Translations under genes and position numbers: made by a program
The notes under the pieces: generated by a model
What the model was told of the DNA's origin: nothing
The model's input: the letters and a program-made list of their open reading frames with translations, nothing else
Databases searched by the model: none
Shown here: positions 43,720 to 51,864 of the stretch, in pieces
How positions within the stretch are numbered: position 1 is the first letter of the stretch
Layout: every line of letters starts with the position of its first letter
Source: Pedobacter suwonensis
GTDB taxonomy: Bacteria; Bacteroidota; Bacteroidia; Sphingobacteriales; Sphingobacteriaceae
Assembly (NCBI RefSeq): GCF_900111825.1
Contig: NZ_FOJM01000013.1
Location: 1 to 64,000 of the forward strand
Reading direction: 5' to 3'
DNA: 64,000 bases

Positions 43720-43724
43720 ACATA

Positions 43725-45227
43725 ATGGAAAATATGATTAACCAAAGACTTAAATGGTTTGTTTACTTTGTATCGGCGGTTTGTTTTATAATCGCCGCAT
43801 TTAAAAGCACCGGCTACTATCATTTTGATGAACACTATCAGATTATAGAGTTTGCACTTTTAAAGTTGGGAAAAACCAGGCCCGAAGATCTTGCGTGGGA
43901 GTACGCTGCCAAAATCAGATCCACGTTTCAACCTACTTTGGTTTACTTATTATTTGGAGGGTTAAAATATGCAGGTGTTAGTTCGCCCTATACATTGGCC
44001 CTTATCCTTAGGCTGATTACCGGCGCCTGCTATTTTACGTCGGTTTATTTCTTTATTGGTGCAAGTAGTCATTATTTTAAAGCAAATATGCACCTGTTTT
44101 ATATCGGTATATCCTACATGTTCTGGTTTATACCTTTTATTAATGTGCATTTTTCTTCAGAGATTTTTGCAGGGATTTTCTTTTTGGCAGCATTATCGGT
44201 TTCTACTAACCCAAAACTTAAAACCAATACCGATTATCTGCTTATCGGTTTTTTTTTGGCAATATCGTTTCTGTGCCGTTTCCAAACCGCCCTGCTTTCG
44301 GTAGGCCTTATAGGTTATCTTATTTTTATAGAAAAAACACACAGAAAATGTTTGATAATGCTTATTGGAACTGGCCTCGCTGTTTTATTGATCGGGTTCA
44401 TGATCGATTGCTGGTTTTATGGCGAAGTGGTTTTCACGCCTTATCAATACTATTATTACAACATTGTAAAAAAAGTTGCTGCGGCTTTCGGAATTGCTCC
44501 ATGGTATTATTATTTTACTTATGTATTCAGGAGTGCGTCCTATCCCTTAGGTTTCGTTATTTTAGCTGCACTTATTTATACTATCTGTTCTGCTAAATAC
44601 CATATTTTTTCGTTTGTTTTAATTCCCTTTTTGCTTGTACATTGTATAATAGAGCATAAGGAGGGAAGATTTCTCTTTCCCATAATAAGTTTGGTGCCTT
44701 TTATGGTTACGGCCCTGATACAATCTGTAACAGAAAGTCTTCCACGTTTAAAGCTGGCCCGAATGGTTTTCTATCTTTTTGGTTTCCTTTTGGTTGGAAT
44801 AAACATATTAATGCTGCTCCTGTGCACATTTAAACCTGCAGGCCCCGGCAGGCAGGAATTAACCGCCTTTATAGAAAAATATTATCAGAATAAGCCATTA
44901 ACCATTTATTTTAATTATCGCAATAACCCATACGATCCCCTGGACGTTCCCGAAAAGTTTTACGGACGTGGCAATGTAAAATTTCAGGTGCTCACAGATA
45001 TATGCCAGATGGAGGATTTAAATTTTGAGAACAGGGGAAGAACCGTTCTGTTCTGCACAAATACCTACAACCTAGACTTAAGTATCTGCAAGGATCTGTT
45101 AAAACTGAAAAAATTTAAACAGGTAGCCTCTGGTGTTCCTCCATGGATTGAAAAATGGAAAATCTATTATCCTGGTCCAGATGCAGACTGCACTTTAGTG
45201 CTTTACGAAAACAAGTTTTATCCCTAA
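43725..45227 (+). CDS. GT22-like GT-C membrane mannosyltransferase
   Basis: A 500-aa polytopic membrane protein. The first loop YYHFDEHYQIIEFALLKLG, then DLAWEYAAKIRSTFQP, matches the pattern of the GT22 family (PIG-B/Alg9-like), in which a DE pair and the RSxxxP segment are conserved. About ten hydrophobic helices follow, with a C-terminal soluble part (from about residue 380). The family uses lipid-linked mannose to extend glycans. The acceptor here is unknown. It lies in the same run as the TMTC-like enzyme and the GtrA-like gene, so together they may form one glycosylation route. Confidence 0.7.
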   Translation: MENMINQRLKWFVYFVSAVCFIIAAFKSTGYYHFDEHYQIIEFALLKLGKTRPEDLAWEYAAKIRSTFQPTLVYLLFGGLKYAGVSSPYTLALILRLITGACYFTSVYFFIGASSHYFKANMHLFYIGISYMFWFIPFINVHFSSEIFAGIFFLAALSVSTNPKLKTNTDYLLIGFFLAISFLCRFQTALLSVGLIGYLIFIEKTHRKCLIMLIGTGLAVLLIGFMIDCWFYGEVVFTPYQYYYYNIVKKVAAAFGIAPWYYYFTYVFRSASYPLGFVILAALIYTICSAKYHIFSFVLIPFLLVHCIIEHKEGRFLFPIISLVPFMVTALIQSVTESLPRLKLARMVFYLFGFLLVGINILMLLLCTFKPAGPGRQELTAFIEKYYQNKPLTIYFNYRNNPYDPLDVPEKFYGRGNVKFQVLTDICQMEDLNFENRGRTVLFCTNTYNLDLSICKDLLKLKKFKQVASGVPPWIEKWKIYYPGPDADCTLVLYENKFYP

Positions 45228-45238
45228 TCTAATTAGAA

Positions 45239-45691
45239 ATGAAATCAAAATCTAAGAACCACTTTTTTATCATCAAAATGATCCGCTTTGGCACAGTAGG
45301 CTTTTCAGGTCTTCTACTCGATTTTTCGGTTACCTATGTTCTTAAGGATACATTTTTTGTCAATCCCTATCTATCCAGCGCAATTGGCTTTATTGTAGCT
45401 GCAACCAGCAATTATTTTCTTAACCGGATATGGACTTTTGAAAGTGCAAACAAAAATATCATTCCACAATTTATCAGTTTTTTCTCGATTGCAGTTTTAG
45501 GATTGGTTTTGAATAGTTTTTGCATTATGTTGTTTACGCACCTGGATATCCAGTTTTACTATAGCAAAGCTTTGGCGGTTTTCGTAGTCTTTTTTTGGAA
45601 TTTCGCGGCAAATTTCTTTTTAACCTTTAAAGAAAGAAAAAAACTTGCACATCTAAAATTGGCTAAACCTAATGTTCATAAATCAATTTAA
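45239..45691 (+). CDS. GtrA-like membrane protein
   Basis: A 150-aa protein with four membrane helices: FGTVGFSGLLLDFSVTYVL, YLSSAIGFIVAATSNYFL, ISFFSIAVLGLVLNSFCIML and ALAVFVVFFWNFAANFFLTF. The motifs SNYFLNRIWTF and WNFAANFFLTF at the ends of helices 2 and 4 are typical of GtrA, which is thought to flip lipid-linked sugars such as undecaprenyl-glucose across the inner membrane. It follows the GT22-like gene by 11 nt. Its 3' end overlaps the convergent GT39-like gene by 23 nt. Confidence 0.88.
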   Translation: MKSKSKNHFFIIKMIRFGTVGFSGLLLDFSVTYVLKDTFFVNPYLSSAIGFIVAATSNYFLNRIWTFESANKNIIPQFISFFSIAVLGLVLNSFCIMLFTHLDIQFYYSKALAVFVVFFWNFAANFFLTFKERKKLAHLKLAKPNVHKSI

Positions 45692-47240
45692 ACCCCTTGT
45701 TGTTTCCCGAGGGATCCAATTCGATCTTCATCTGCCTGGAAGGGAATGCTTGCCAGGGTGCGATCAGGTGGTAGAATAAAATTGGCTGTTCGATAAAGTA
45801 ACGGTCTTTGGGATAGTTAATCCTGCCAATCCTGTTTTTTATCAGAAAATCTATAATTGGTGCTTTAGAATAAAAATGTGCAGATTGTTCTTTCTGTCCC
45901 TGTCCAACAGGGATTTCTACGGTGGCTAGATGGGGCCTGTTTAAATCAAAGCTTTTAAATATTGCTATATTTAACAGCATTCCGGAAACAAACAGTACCG
46001 GCCAAAATAAAATCTGCCTGCCAGGGTGCTTAGAAAGGTGGCAGGCCATATATATAGCGATTAAAATATAAATGGCTAGGTAATAACGGTAAGAGGTGCT
46101 TTGGGTATATAGGGGCAGCAGGGCTGCATAAACAACTATTGTATAGGCCAACGCAGGGTAACGGCCTGATTTAAAGATATCTAGATATAAAAAATAAATG
46201 ATGCCCGCTGCCATAAAGCAACCGCAGAAGGATAGTCCGATCCTTAAGAAATAACTGGTATCTATGGCATAAAGGTAAGCGATAACCCTGTAACCGGTTA
46301 AAACATCAAAAAAAGAATGTCCGTGGAATATAACAAAGCTGGCTCCGGCGGTAATAAGAAAGAAATGTTTTAAGTAGCGGAAATCAGGGAAAGGGAAATT
46401 TATTTCTTTAATGCTGAATTTCAGTATAAACGCTGTTTGCAGGTAAATGATAATGGGGAAAAAAAAAGCCCCGATTATACCGGATATACGGTTTTCTGAA
46501 AAGTAGTACATGCCGATAAAAAGAAACGACTGGTTAAAAATACTGCTTAGAAAAAGAAAAAGTTCTTTTTTGTAGGTTATTTTTTTATTCACTACCGATA
46601 CAAAAATTAGGGCTATTGTACCCGCAAGAGAAATACATGAAAAAAGGATATGGTTATATGATCCCAATAAACTAAAGATTAGAAATAGCCAGATCGCAAG
46701 CCTGTTCTTTTTCTCTGGATGCCTGGCAATACTGAAAATAGATGCCGCCATAATCGAAATAAAAAATAGGGTAAATGTATTTACTTCCCAGGCAATACGT
46801 GGTGCACTGATCAATAAGGCAGATTGTAACATGATGAGCAGAAAACTGATTGCACTACTCCCCGAAATTTTCCAAAATGTGGCTAATAAAATAACCAGGC
46901 CGGCCAGATTGAAGAAAATTCCACATATCCTTAGCGAAACAACATTAATCCCGAAGAGTTTGAAACTGATAAGAGTGCTCAATGGCTGAAGTATTCCCGT
47001 GTAATTATTCATGCCGTGAACTTTATCTATACCAACATAAAGATAATAATACGCCTTGAGGCCACTCCACGCTTCATCACCATGTAAACCCGGAAAATCA
47101 GACAGCTTATAAGTCCAGCAGAATACCAGTAATATCAACAAACCACACATGCACAGCCCATAAATAAGCAGGTTTTTGCCGGTTTGGTATTTTTTGTGGA
47201 AAAGGGAATTAATGGTTTCTGTGATGTCTGATCTATTCAT
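45669..47240 (-). CDS. GT39/ArnT-like GT-C membrane glycosyltransferase
   Basis: A 523-aa polytopic protein. After the first helix, the loop DFPGLHGDEAWSGLKAYYYL contains the acidic DE pair of the PMT/ArnT active site, followed by LQPLSTLISFKLFGINVVSLRICGIFF, the fold-typical second loop and helix. About ten further helices and a C-terminal periplasmic region follow. It runs opposite to the exporter operon and overlaps the GtrA gene by 23 nt at the 3' ends. It is divergent from the TlpA-like gene. Acceptor and donor are unknown; a role with the neighbouring GT-C enzymes is plausible. Confidence 0.75.
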   Translation of the reverse strand: MNRSDITETINSLFHKKYQTGKNLLIYGLCMCGLLILLVFCWTYKLSDFPGLHGDEAWSGLKAYYYLYVGIDKVHGMNNYTGILQPLSTLISFKLFGINVVSLRICGIFFNLAGLVILLATFWKISGSSAISFLLIMLQSALLISAPRIAWEVNTFTLFFISIMAASIFSIARHPEKKNRLAIWLFLIFSLLGSYNHILFSCISLAGTIALIFVSVVNKKITYKKELFLFLSSIFNQSFLFIGMYYFSENRISGIIGAFFFPIIIYLQTAFILKFSIKEINFPFPDFRYLKHFFLITAGASFVIFHGHSFFDVLTGYRVIAYLYAIDTSYFLRIGLSFCGCFMAAGIIYFLYLDIFKSGRYPALAYTIVVYAALLPLYTQSTSYRYYLAIYILIAIYMACHLSKHPGRQILFWPVLFVSGMLLNIAIFKSFDLNRPHLATVEIPVGQGQKEQSAHFYSKAPIIDFLIKNRIGRINYPKDRYFIEQPILFYHLIAPWQAFPSRQMKIELDPSGNNKGFKLIYEH

Positions 47241-47337
47241 TGGAGCGTTATTTTTTTGTTCTAAAATATGAAAATCAATGATTTTTCTCTGGTAAATCGT
47301 TTTTCTTTTATATATTTAGCTATTTATACATCAATTT

Positions 47338-48822
47338 ATGAGACTCCATCTGATCAGGTTTTTTTTAAGCTTTATACTTACCGCAACTTTAATAAATCAG
47401 GGAGAATCCGCTGCACAGGCTGATGAACCAAAAAGTTTTGTGATAAAAGGAAATGTTAAAAATGCCGACGGAGATTTTTGGGAATTTTTAATTACTGATT
47501 TTATAAAAGCAAAACATCTGGTAGGCGTGCCCATTGATAAGAATGGCAATTTTATTAAGGAAATAGCCATTTCTGCTCCGCAGGATCTATATCTTTCGCT
47601 AAACCATCAGGGGATACCGGTTTTCGCTGTTCCCGGCGATACATTAATCATCAACTGGGATGCGGCGAAGTTTAATGAAACATTTCGGATAACTGCAGTT
47701 TCATCAGTACCCTCTCGTCAGGATGAAATAGATCTTGTTTTAAAACTGTACCAATCATATTGGCCCAAAACTTTGGATATGTTTAAAATTGTACAGAACA
47801 GGGAAATAGCAGGTGATGAAAAAATGCAGCAGGTGCAGGCCTTATTCAATAAATACTGTTCAGTGATTAACCAGAACCCCAAAAGTAAATACGTAGCCAA
47901 GGTGCTTGCAGATCAATACTATTTCTTTTTGCTCAGGTTTGTTGAAAAGATCAATGCACAGGAAAGGAATAAAAATGCAAACCAGTTTAAGCAGTATAGG
48001 CTAAATCTTGATAGCCTGAACGATGCCGCATTAAAATATGGCTGTAGGGAAGATCTGCTCAATGAAAATGTTTTTGCTTTTTCGCCAAACTACAGGAGCT
48101 ATATCGAAAATCAAGTTCGGTCCAATAACCCCTTCAGTGAGGTTAGTCTTGCTAACCAAGGGCCGGCAAATAAAGAGTATAACTTTACCCTGGGCAATGG
48201 CTATGCCGGGCTCTCGGGTTTGTATCTTTCAAACATTATCATGGATTGGTACCTCACCAATTCGATCATTACAGGCTATTCTGATTATGGTTACGAAAAT
48301 TCTGAGAAAGCATATCAAAAATTTAAAGATGATATTCTTTCCAGATCATATCGCGATACCCTTGAACGTTTCCATGATAAAATACAGCGTTTACGTTCGG
48401 GAACGCAGGCTCCGGTTTTTACACTTAAGAATACTGATGGAAAAAACGTATCGTTAAGTGATTTTAAAGGTAAGGTTGTTTATATTGGTTTTTGGGGTAT
48501 TTACTGTAATCCCTGCATCAACGAAATCAATCAATATGCAGAAAAGATACATCAAAAATATAATGACGTTGTTTTTATAAATATCTGCGTGGATGCAGAT
48601 GAACAGTCTTGGCAAAAAAAACTCAAAAGTTTAAAATTAAATGGCATAAATCTTTTAGCGAAAGGGTGGACAAAAAATCCTGTTTGTCAGGCTTATAACG
48701 TGTCTAGTATTCCTCATCATGTATTGATTGACAAAAATGGAAAACTTATTGACAATGTTGCGCCTGATCTTGGCAGTCTAATGGATGATAATAATGTACT
48801 TGATCAATTGCTAAAGATGTAA
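47338..48822 (+). CDS. TlpA-like thioredoxin with N-terminal extension, exported
   Basis: A 494-aa protein with a signal peptide (MRLHLIRFFLSFILTATLIN). Residues about 30-120 form a beta-rich region like the DUF4369-type domain of Bacteroidota TlpA proteins (FVIKGNVKNADGDFWEF; VFAVPGDTLIINWD), then a helical middle, then from about residue 355 an AhpC/TSA-TlpA thioredoxin domain with GTQAPVFTLKNTDG, active-site GIYCNPCINE (Cys-Asn-Pro-Cys, residues about 390-393) and the cis-Pro loop SSIPHHVLIDKNGK. It probably acts as a periplasmic reductase or oxidoreductase. It is the last gene of the cluster and lies on the exporter strand, but after an oppositely oriented gene. Confidence 0.88.
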   Translation: MRLHLIRFFLSFILTATLINQGESAAQADEPKSFVIKGNVKNADGDFWEFLITDFIKAKHLVGVPIDKNGNFIKEIAISAPQDLYLSLNHQGIPVFAVPGDTLIINWDAAKFNETFRITAVSSVPSRQDEIDLVLKLYQSYWPKTLDMFKIVQNREIAGDEKMQQVQALFNKYCSVINQNPKSKYVAKVLADQYYFFLLRFVEKINAQERNKNANQFKQYRLNLDSLNDAALKYGCREDLLNENVFAFSPNYRSYIENQVRSNNPFSEVSLANQGPANKEYNFTLGNGYAGLSGLYLSNIIMDWYLTNSIITGYSDYGYENSEKAYQKFKDDILSRSYRDTLERFHDKIQRLRSGTQAPVFTLKNTDGKNVSLSDFKGKVVYIGFWGIYCNPCINEINQYAEKIHQKYNDVVFINICVDADEQSWQKKLKSLKLNGINLLAKGWTKNPVCQAYNVSSIPHHVLIDKNGKLIDNVAPDLGSLMDDNNVLDQLLKM

Positions 48823-49060
48823 TATATATCATACCAAAGGAGAGTTTTAGTACAAAAAAACAAAGCCATTTTAAGAGGACTTATTTAATATCGTTGCTCG
48901 TATTTTAATTGCTGTAGAGGGCACAAAAGCTTATGACTTAGATCTCGACCGAATTTCAAAAGAGGCTGGGTGAACTTCCAACAATACTTAAGCCCTCATT
49001 TGTTACTGGAATAAATGAGCTGATAACGATCTTCAAAGGGATATTTGAAATTGTTTCTGA

Positions 49061-50258
49061 TTAAATACCCATTAATATTGATGGCGAGATCTTTTTTAGT
49101 TGGAGGCCGGAATAGGGAATTAATTAAGGGTCTAGTGGATCGAAGAATAATTAATGAAATCAACATACCAGGTCTTAATATAAAGCTGGTTACGCTTTTT
49201 ACCCAAAATGAATGGTGATGGTGTCTCCGGCACGATAAACTCTCCATTTCTAATCACTCACAATCAGGAGCATACTAATCGATTTCATTTCGAACTGCCA
49301 AATTTGAGAGACTTTCTGTGTATTCCGGTCCATGCAAGTGGCTGGGTAAGGGAAAATAGGTTAATCTTCGAAAATACAGCCTAGTTGGTCAAGATAGACA
49401 AGGTTTAAAATTATGGTGAAATCAAGCAGGATCTTGAGCAAACTGGTGGATATGCTTTGTCCATTACTGGTGTATTACAACTCAAAAACTCTAAAATTGG
49501 AGTTGAGGATATGCAAAAAATGATATAGGCTATCGGTTTGTTTTCACCTTCTTAAATGGAAGATGAACTTTTCCCCGTTTAATACAAGGCTGGGCTGGTC
49601 CACTGCTTCCTGGACCGATTTCTCTTCAAGACATGTTGACCGGTATAAGTCTGTAGGCTAGTGGTTACCACAAGCTGGGCATAATGGGATTAATGCGATG
49701 TGGCACGCGTTTATAAGCCTAATGAAGGATTCGGACAGTCAGGAATGCGTTGATTGCCTGTTGCACTGGTATGTTGAAGCGAACAACAATAGTGGATTTA
49801 GCGAGGAGCTATTGTATTGCCGCAAAATGCTTTTGAGTTACTGTTCAACTGGCAGATGATCGAGCAGCGCAACCTGTACACAGCGGCTCAAGGAAAGGCA
49901 ACCAATACTGCAGAGGAAATCAGAATTCTGATACAGGACGGAAATATTCCGCTAGATATTCCTGATAAATAAAACAGTTGAAAACAATTGCACACTGAGG
50001 AGATCAAATTTCGGGATTTTCCTGAACTGTTTACTTTTATCCGTAACTCGATTACAAACGCGAACCATACTAAGCGAATTAAATTCGCAAAGTACCTTCT
50101 TTGGCTATACATCATATCAAAGATGTTGGTATATGTTATCTTGAACTACTACTTTTAAAACTCTTTAATACTGTGGTAAATACGTCAGCCGGATCTCATC
50201 AAATATGTTTGTAGGTGGAAATGAAGAAATAGTTCCCTGGCATAAAGTCGAAGATTAG
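49061..50258 (+). pseudogene. long decayed gene with a HEPN-like C-terminal segment
   Basis: Coding-like segments follow each other in changing frames: KGLVDRRIINEINIPGLNIK (around 49135-49195), then VSGTINSPFLITHNQEHTNR and WVRENRLIFENTA, interrupted by TAG, TAA and TAG in the same frame up to about 49530, then KSV-WLPQAGHNGINAMWHAF, FNWQMIEQRNLYTAAQGKAT, IKFRDFPELFTFIRNS and VGGNEEIVPWHKVED with a stop at 50256-50258. Together they suggest a ~400-450-codon gene with at least three stops and several frameshifts. IRNSITNAN recalls the Rx4H motif of HEPN RNase domains, with the His lost. Bases 48823-49060 show similar decay but I cannot read them. No family is assigned with certainty. Confidence 0.6.
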
Positions 50259-50316
50259 GTTGTGAGATAAGATTTTGGGATTGGCTGGTACAATTGCCTT
50301 CCGGAGCGCGTTGTTA

Positions 50317-50368
50317 CTACTAGAACTACTTTTCGAACAACCCTACTGTAAAAGAGAAGTTCTAGTAG
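50317..50368. repeat. inverted repeat
   Basis: CTACTAGAACT (50317-50327) and AGTTCTAGTAG (50358-50368) are exact reverse complements; pairing can extend inward through CTTTT/AAAAG with one bulge. It lies in noncoding DNA just after the decayed gene. No T-run follows. Confidence 0.6.
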
Positions 50369-50520
50369 ATAGACTCAAGATATTAAGAGTAACGCTTCAA
50401 AATATTTAAGTGGGTTAGAAAATTGGAATTCTAAAATCAAAAAATCTGAAAGGAACACTATACATGAATATTGAACTATTTGAACTTTTGAAAAAGTAAC
50501 AATATATTATTGATTGTTTT

Positions 50521-50641
50521 CCTCTAAAATTTTCGAAAAACCGCCTATTTCAATCAATTCGTCCATAAAATGGTTCGAATTACGCACCGCCACTGACCCC
50601 GAGTTTTAAAAGCAGTTCTGAAAAGAGCTGCTTTTTTTGTT
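50521..50641. repeat. dispersed ~115-nt repeat, copy A
   Basis: Starts CTCTAAAATTTTCGAAAA and contains TTTCAATCAATTCGTCCA, TACGCACCGCCACTGA and finally AGCAGTTCTGAAAAGAGCTG followed by seven T, a good intrinsic terminator hairpin. Copy C (55250-55369) has the same blocks in the same order and copy B (53038-53137) a more diverged version. The copies separate gene groups of the 50-55 kb region. About 240 nt of noncoding DNA follow before the AraC gene. Confidence 0.8.
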
Positions 50642-50878
50642 TAAGGGGATTTTTTGTGGAGTAGGATAAAAAAACAGATAGCTTTGTTTTTTACTATTTT
50701 CATTTCACATGCCTTCTACCTAACCTCTTTACTCAAGTTATTCTTACCAGATTTTACATTATCGAATTTTACCATTAGCGGTGTTGTAGAAGATCCTGAA
50801 AAAATGCCTTCTTAGTCTGGGGCATTGGTTTTTAAGTTCGAGTCCATTCATTGATTTGGAATTTTTTGATGAACTCAA

Positions 50879-51694
50879 TCAATAACTTTTTATGAGAAGC
50901 TGATTAGGTGAAACACCATATTTCTTTTTGAAAATAAATGAAAAATGAGAAAGGTCTTCAAAACCGACCTCCAGATAAATTTCCGTCGGCTTTTTCTTTT
51001 TTTCAACCAGATGATAATAAGCCAGCTCCAATCTTTTGTCGGTTAACCATTTTTGGGGTGTGGTATGGAACAGCTTCTTGAAGTCCCTGTTAAAGGTTGA
51101 TAGGCTACGGCCTGTTAGATAGCCCAATTTTTCCAGTGACATGTTGAACATAAAGTTGCGCTGCATAAAATCAATCAGATCGATCTTGCCGGGTACATCA
51201 AAATTGGCCAGGACGCTATCTACGCTAGGTTCAATCAGCCTTAGGATATTGATGGCCTCTTCGATTTTAAGGTTAGCCAGACTTTCTGGGAATTCACTTT
51301 TCACATCAAAATAGGGTATTAGTGATGCCAGGCAACTTTCCAAAAGCGGGTGGTTACTGAACCGGTATATTTTCTGCAGGGGAGGTGTTTTCTTTTTAGG
51401 CTCGGTTTTTTCATAGAACTTCTTCAATCTTTCTGTGGACAGATGCATGACCACGGTCTTATGTGGCAATCCGTTTTTCGGATAGTTGATGATCGTGGCA
51501 AGTTCGTTCCTCGGGATCAGAAAAATATCGCCTGTTTTGAAACTGAAGGTAGATTCTGCCTGTATGATTTTGGTTTCCCCTGAAATAAACCATACCAGCA
51601 TGTGATCATCAAACATCAGGTCGGATTTGAACAGTTTGTCTTCGTAGCTGGAGAGCTTGATGTCTTTTGTCAGATATTTAGAGATATGTTCCAT
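50879..51694 (-). CDS. AraC-family transcriptional regulator 1
   Basis: A 271-aa regulator. The N-terminal part (about residues 1-130) is a cupin-like sensing domain (LVWFISGETKIIQAESTFSF; GDIFLIPRNELATI), and the C-terminal ~100 residues hold two helix-turn-helix units: FNMSLEKLGYLTGRSLSTFNRDFKKLF and PTEIYLEVGFEDLSHFSFIFKKKYG, ending in the AraC PxQ-type segment GVSPNQLL. It starts MEHISKYLTKDIKL. It lies downstream of the SDR gene and the SDR fragment on the same strand and probably controls this group. Confidence 0.9.
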   Translation of the reverse strand: MEHISKYLTKDIKLSSYEDKLFKSDLMFDDHMLVWFISGETKIIQAESTFSFKTGDIFLIPRNELATIINYPKNGLPHKTVVMHLSTERLKKFYEKTEPKKKTPPLQKIYRFSNHPLLESCLASLIPYFDVKSEFPESLANLKIEEAINILRLIEPSVDSVLANFDVPGKIDLIDFMQRNFMFNMSLEKLGYLTGRSLSTFNRDFKKLFHTTPQKWLTDKRLELAYYHLVEKKKKPTEIYLEVGFEDLSHFSFIFKKKYGVSPNQLLIKSY

Positions 51695-51728
51695 TGTGAT
51701 AAAGTTATTGGTTTTTGATTAGATTCCA

Positions 51729-51860
51729 TTAGATGCACTGGCCACTGTCGATCAGGTACTCCGAACCTGTGATGAAAGCGGCCTCTTCACTGGATAAGAA
51801 GGCAATCAGTTTGGCTACTTCTTACGCTTTCTGAATCTGGAAGGAAATGGTACTGGTCAT
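51729..51860 (-). pseudogene. C-terminal fragment of a short-chain dehydrogenase/reductase
   Basis: On the minus strand, EVAKLIAFLSSEEAAFITG followed by SEYLIDSGQCI and a stop at 51729-51731 is the typical end of a classical SDR (xEVAxxxxFLxSxxxxxITGxxxxVDGG). It is preceded in frame by a stop and by only a dozen other residues (MTSTISFQIQKA). The rest of the gene is missing. It lies directly after the intact SDR gene but is not a continuation of it, since the intact protein has its own, different end. Confidence 0.8.
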
Positions 51861-51864
51861 GTGC

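Noticed and set aside
48996..49247. 83-aa minus-strand open frame
   Set aside because: It is antisense to better coding-like segments of the decayed plus-strand gene and has no family features.
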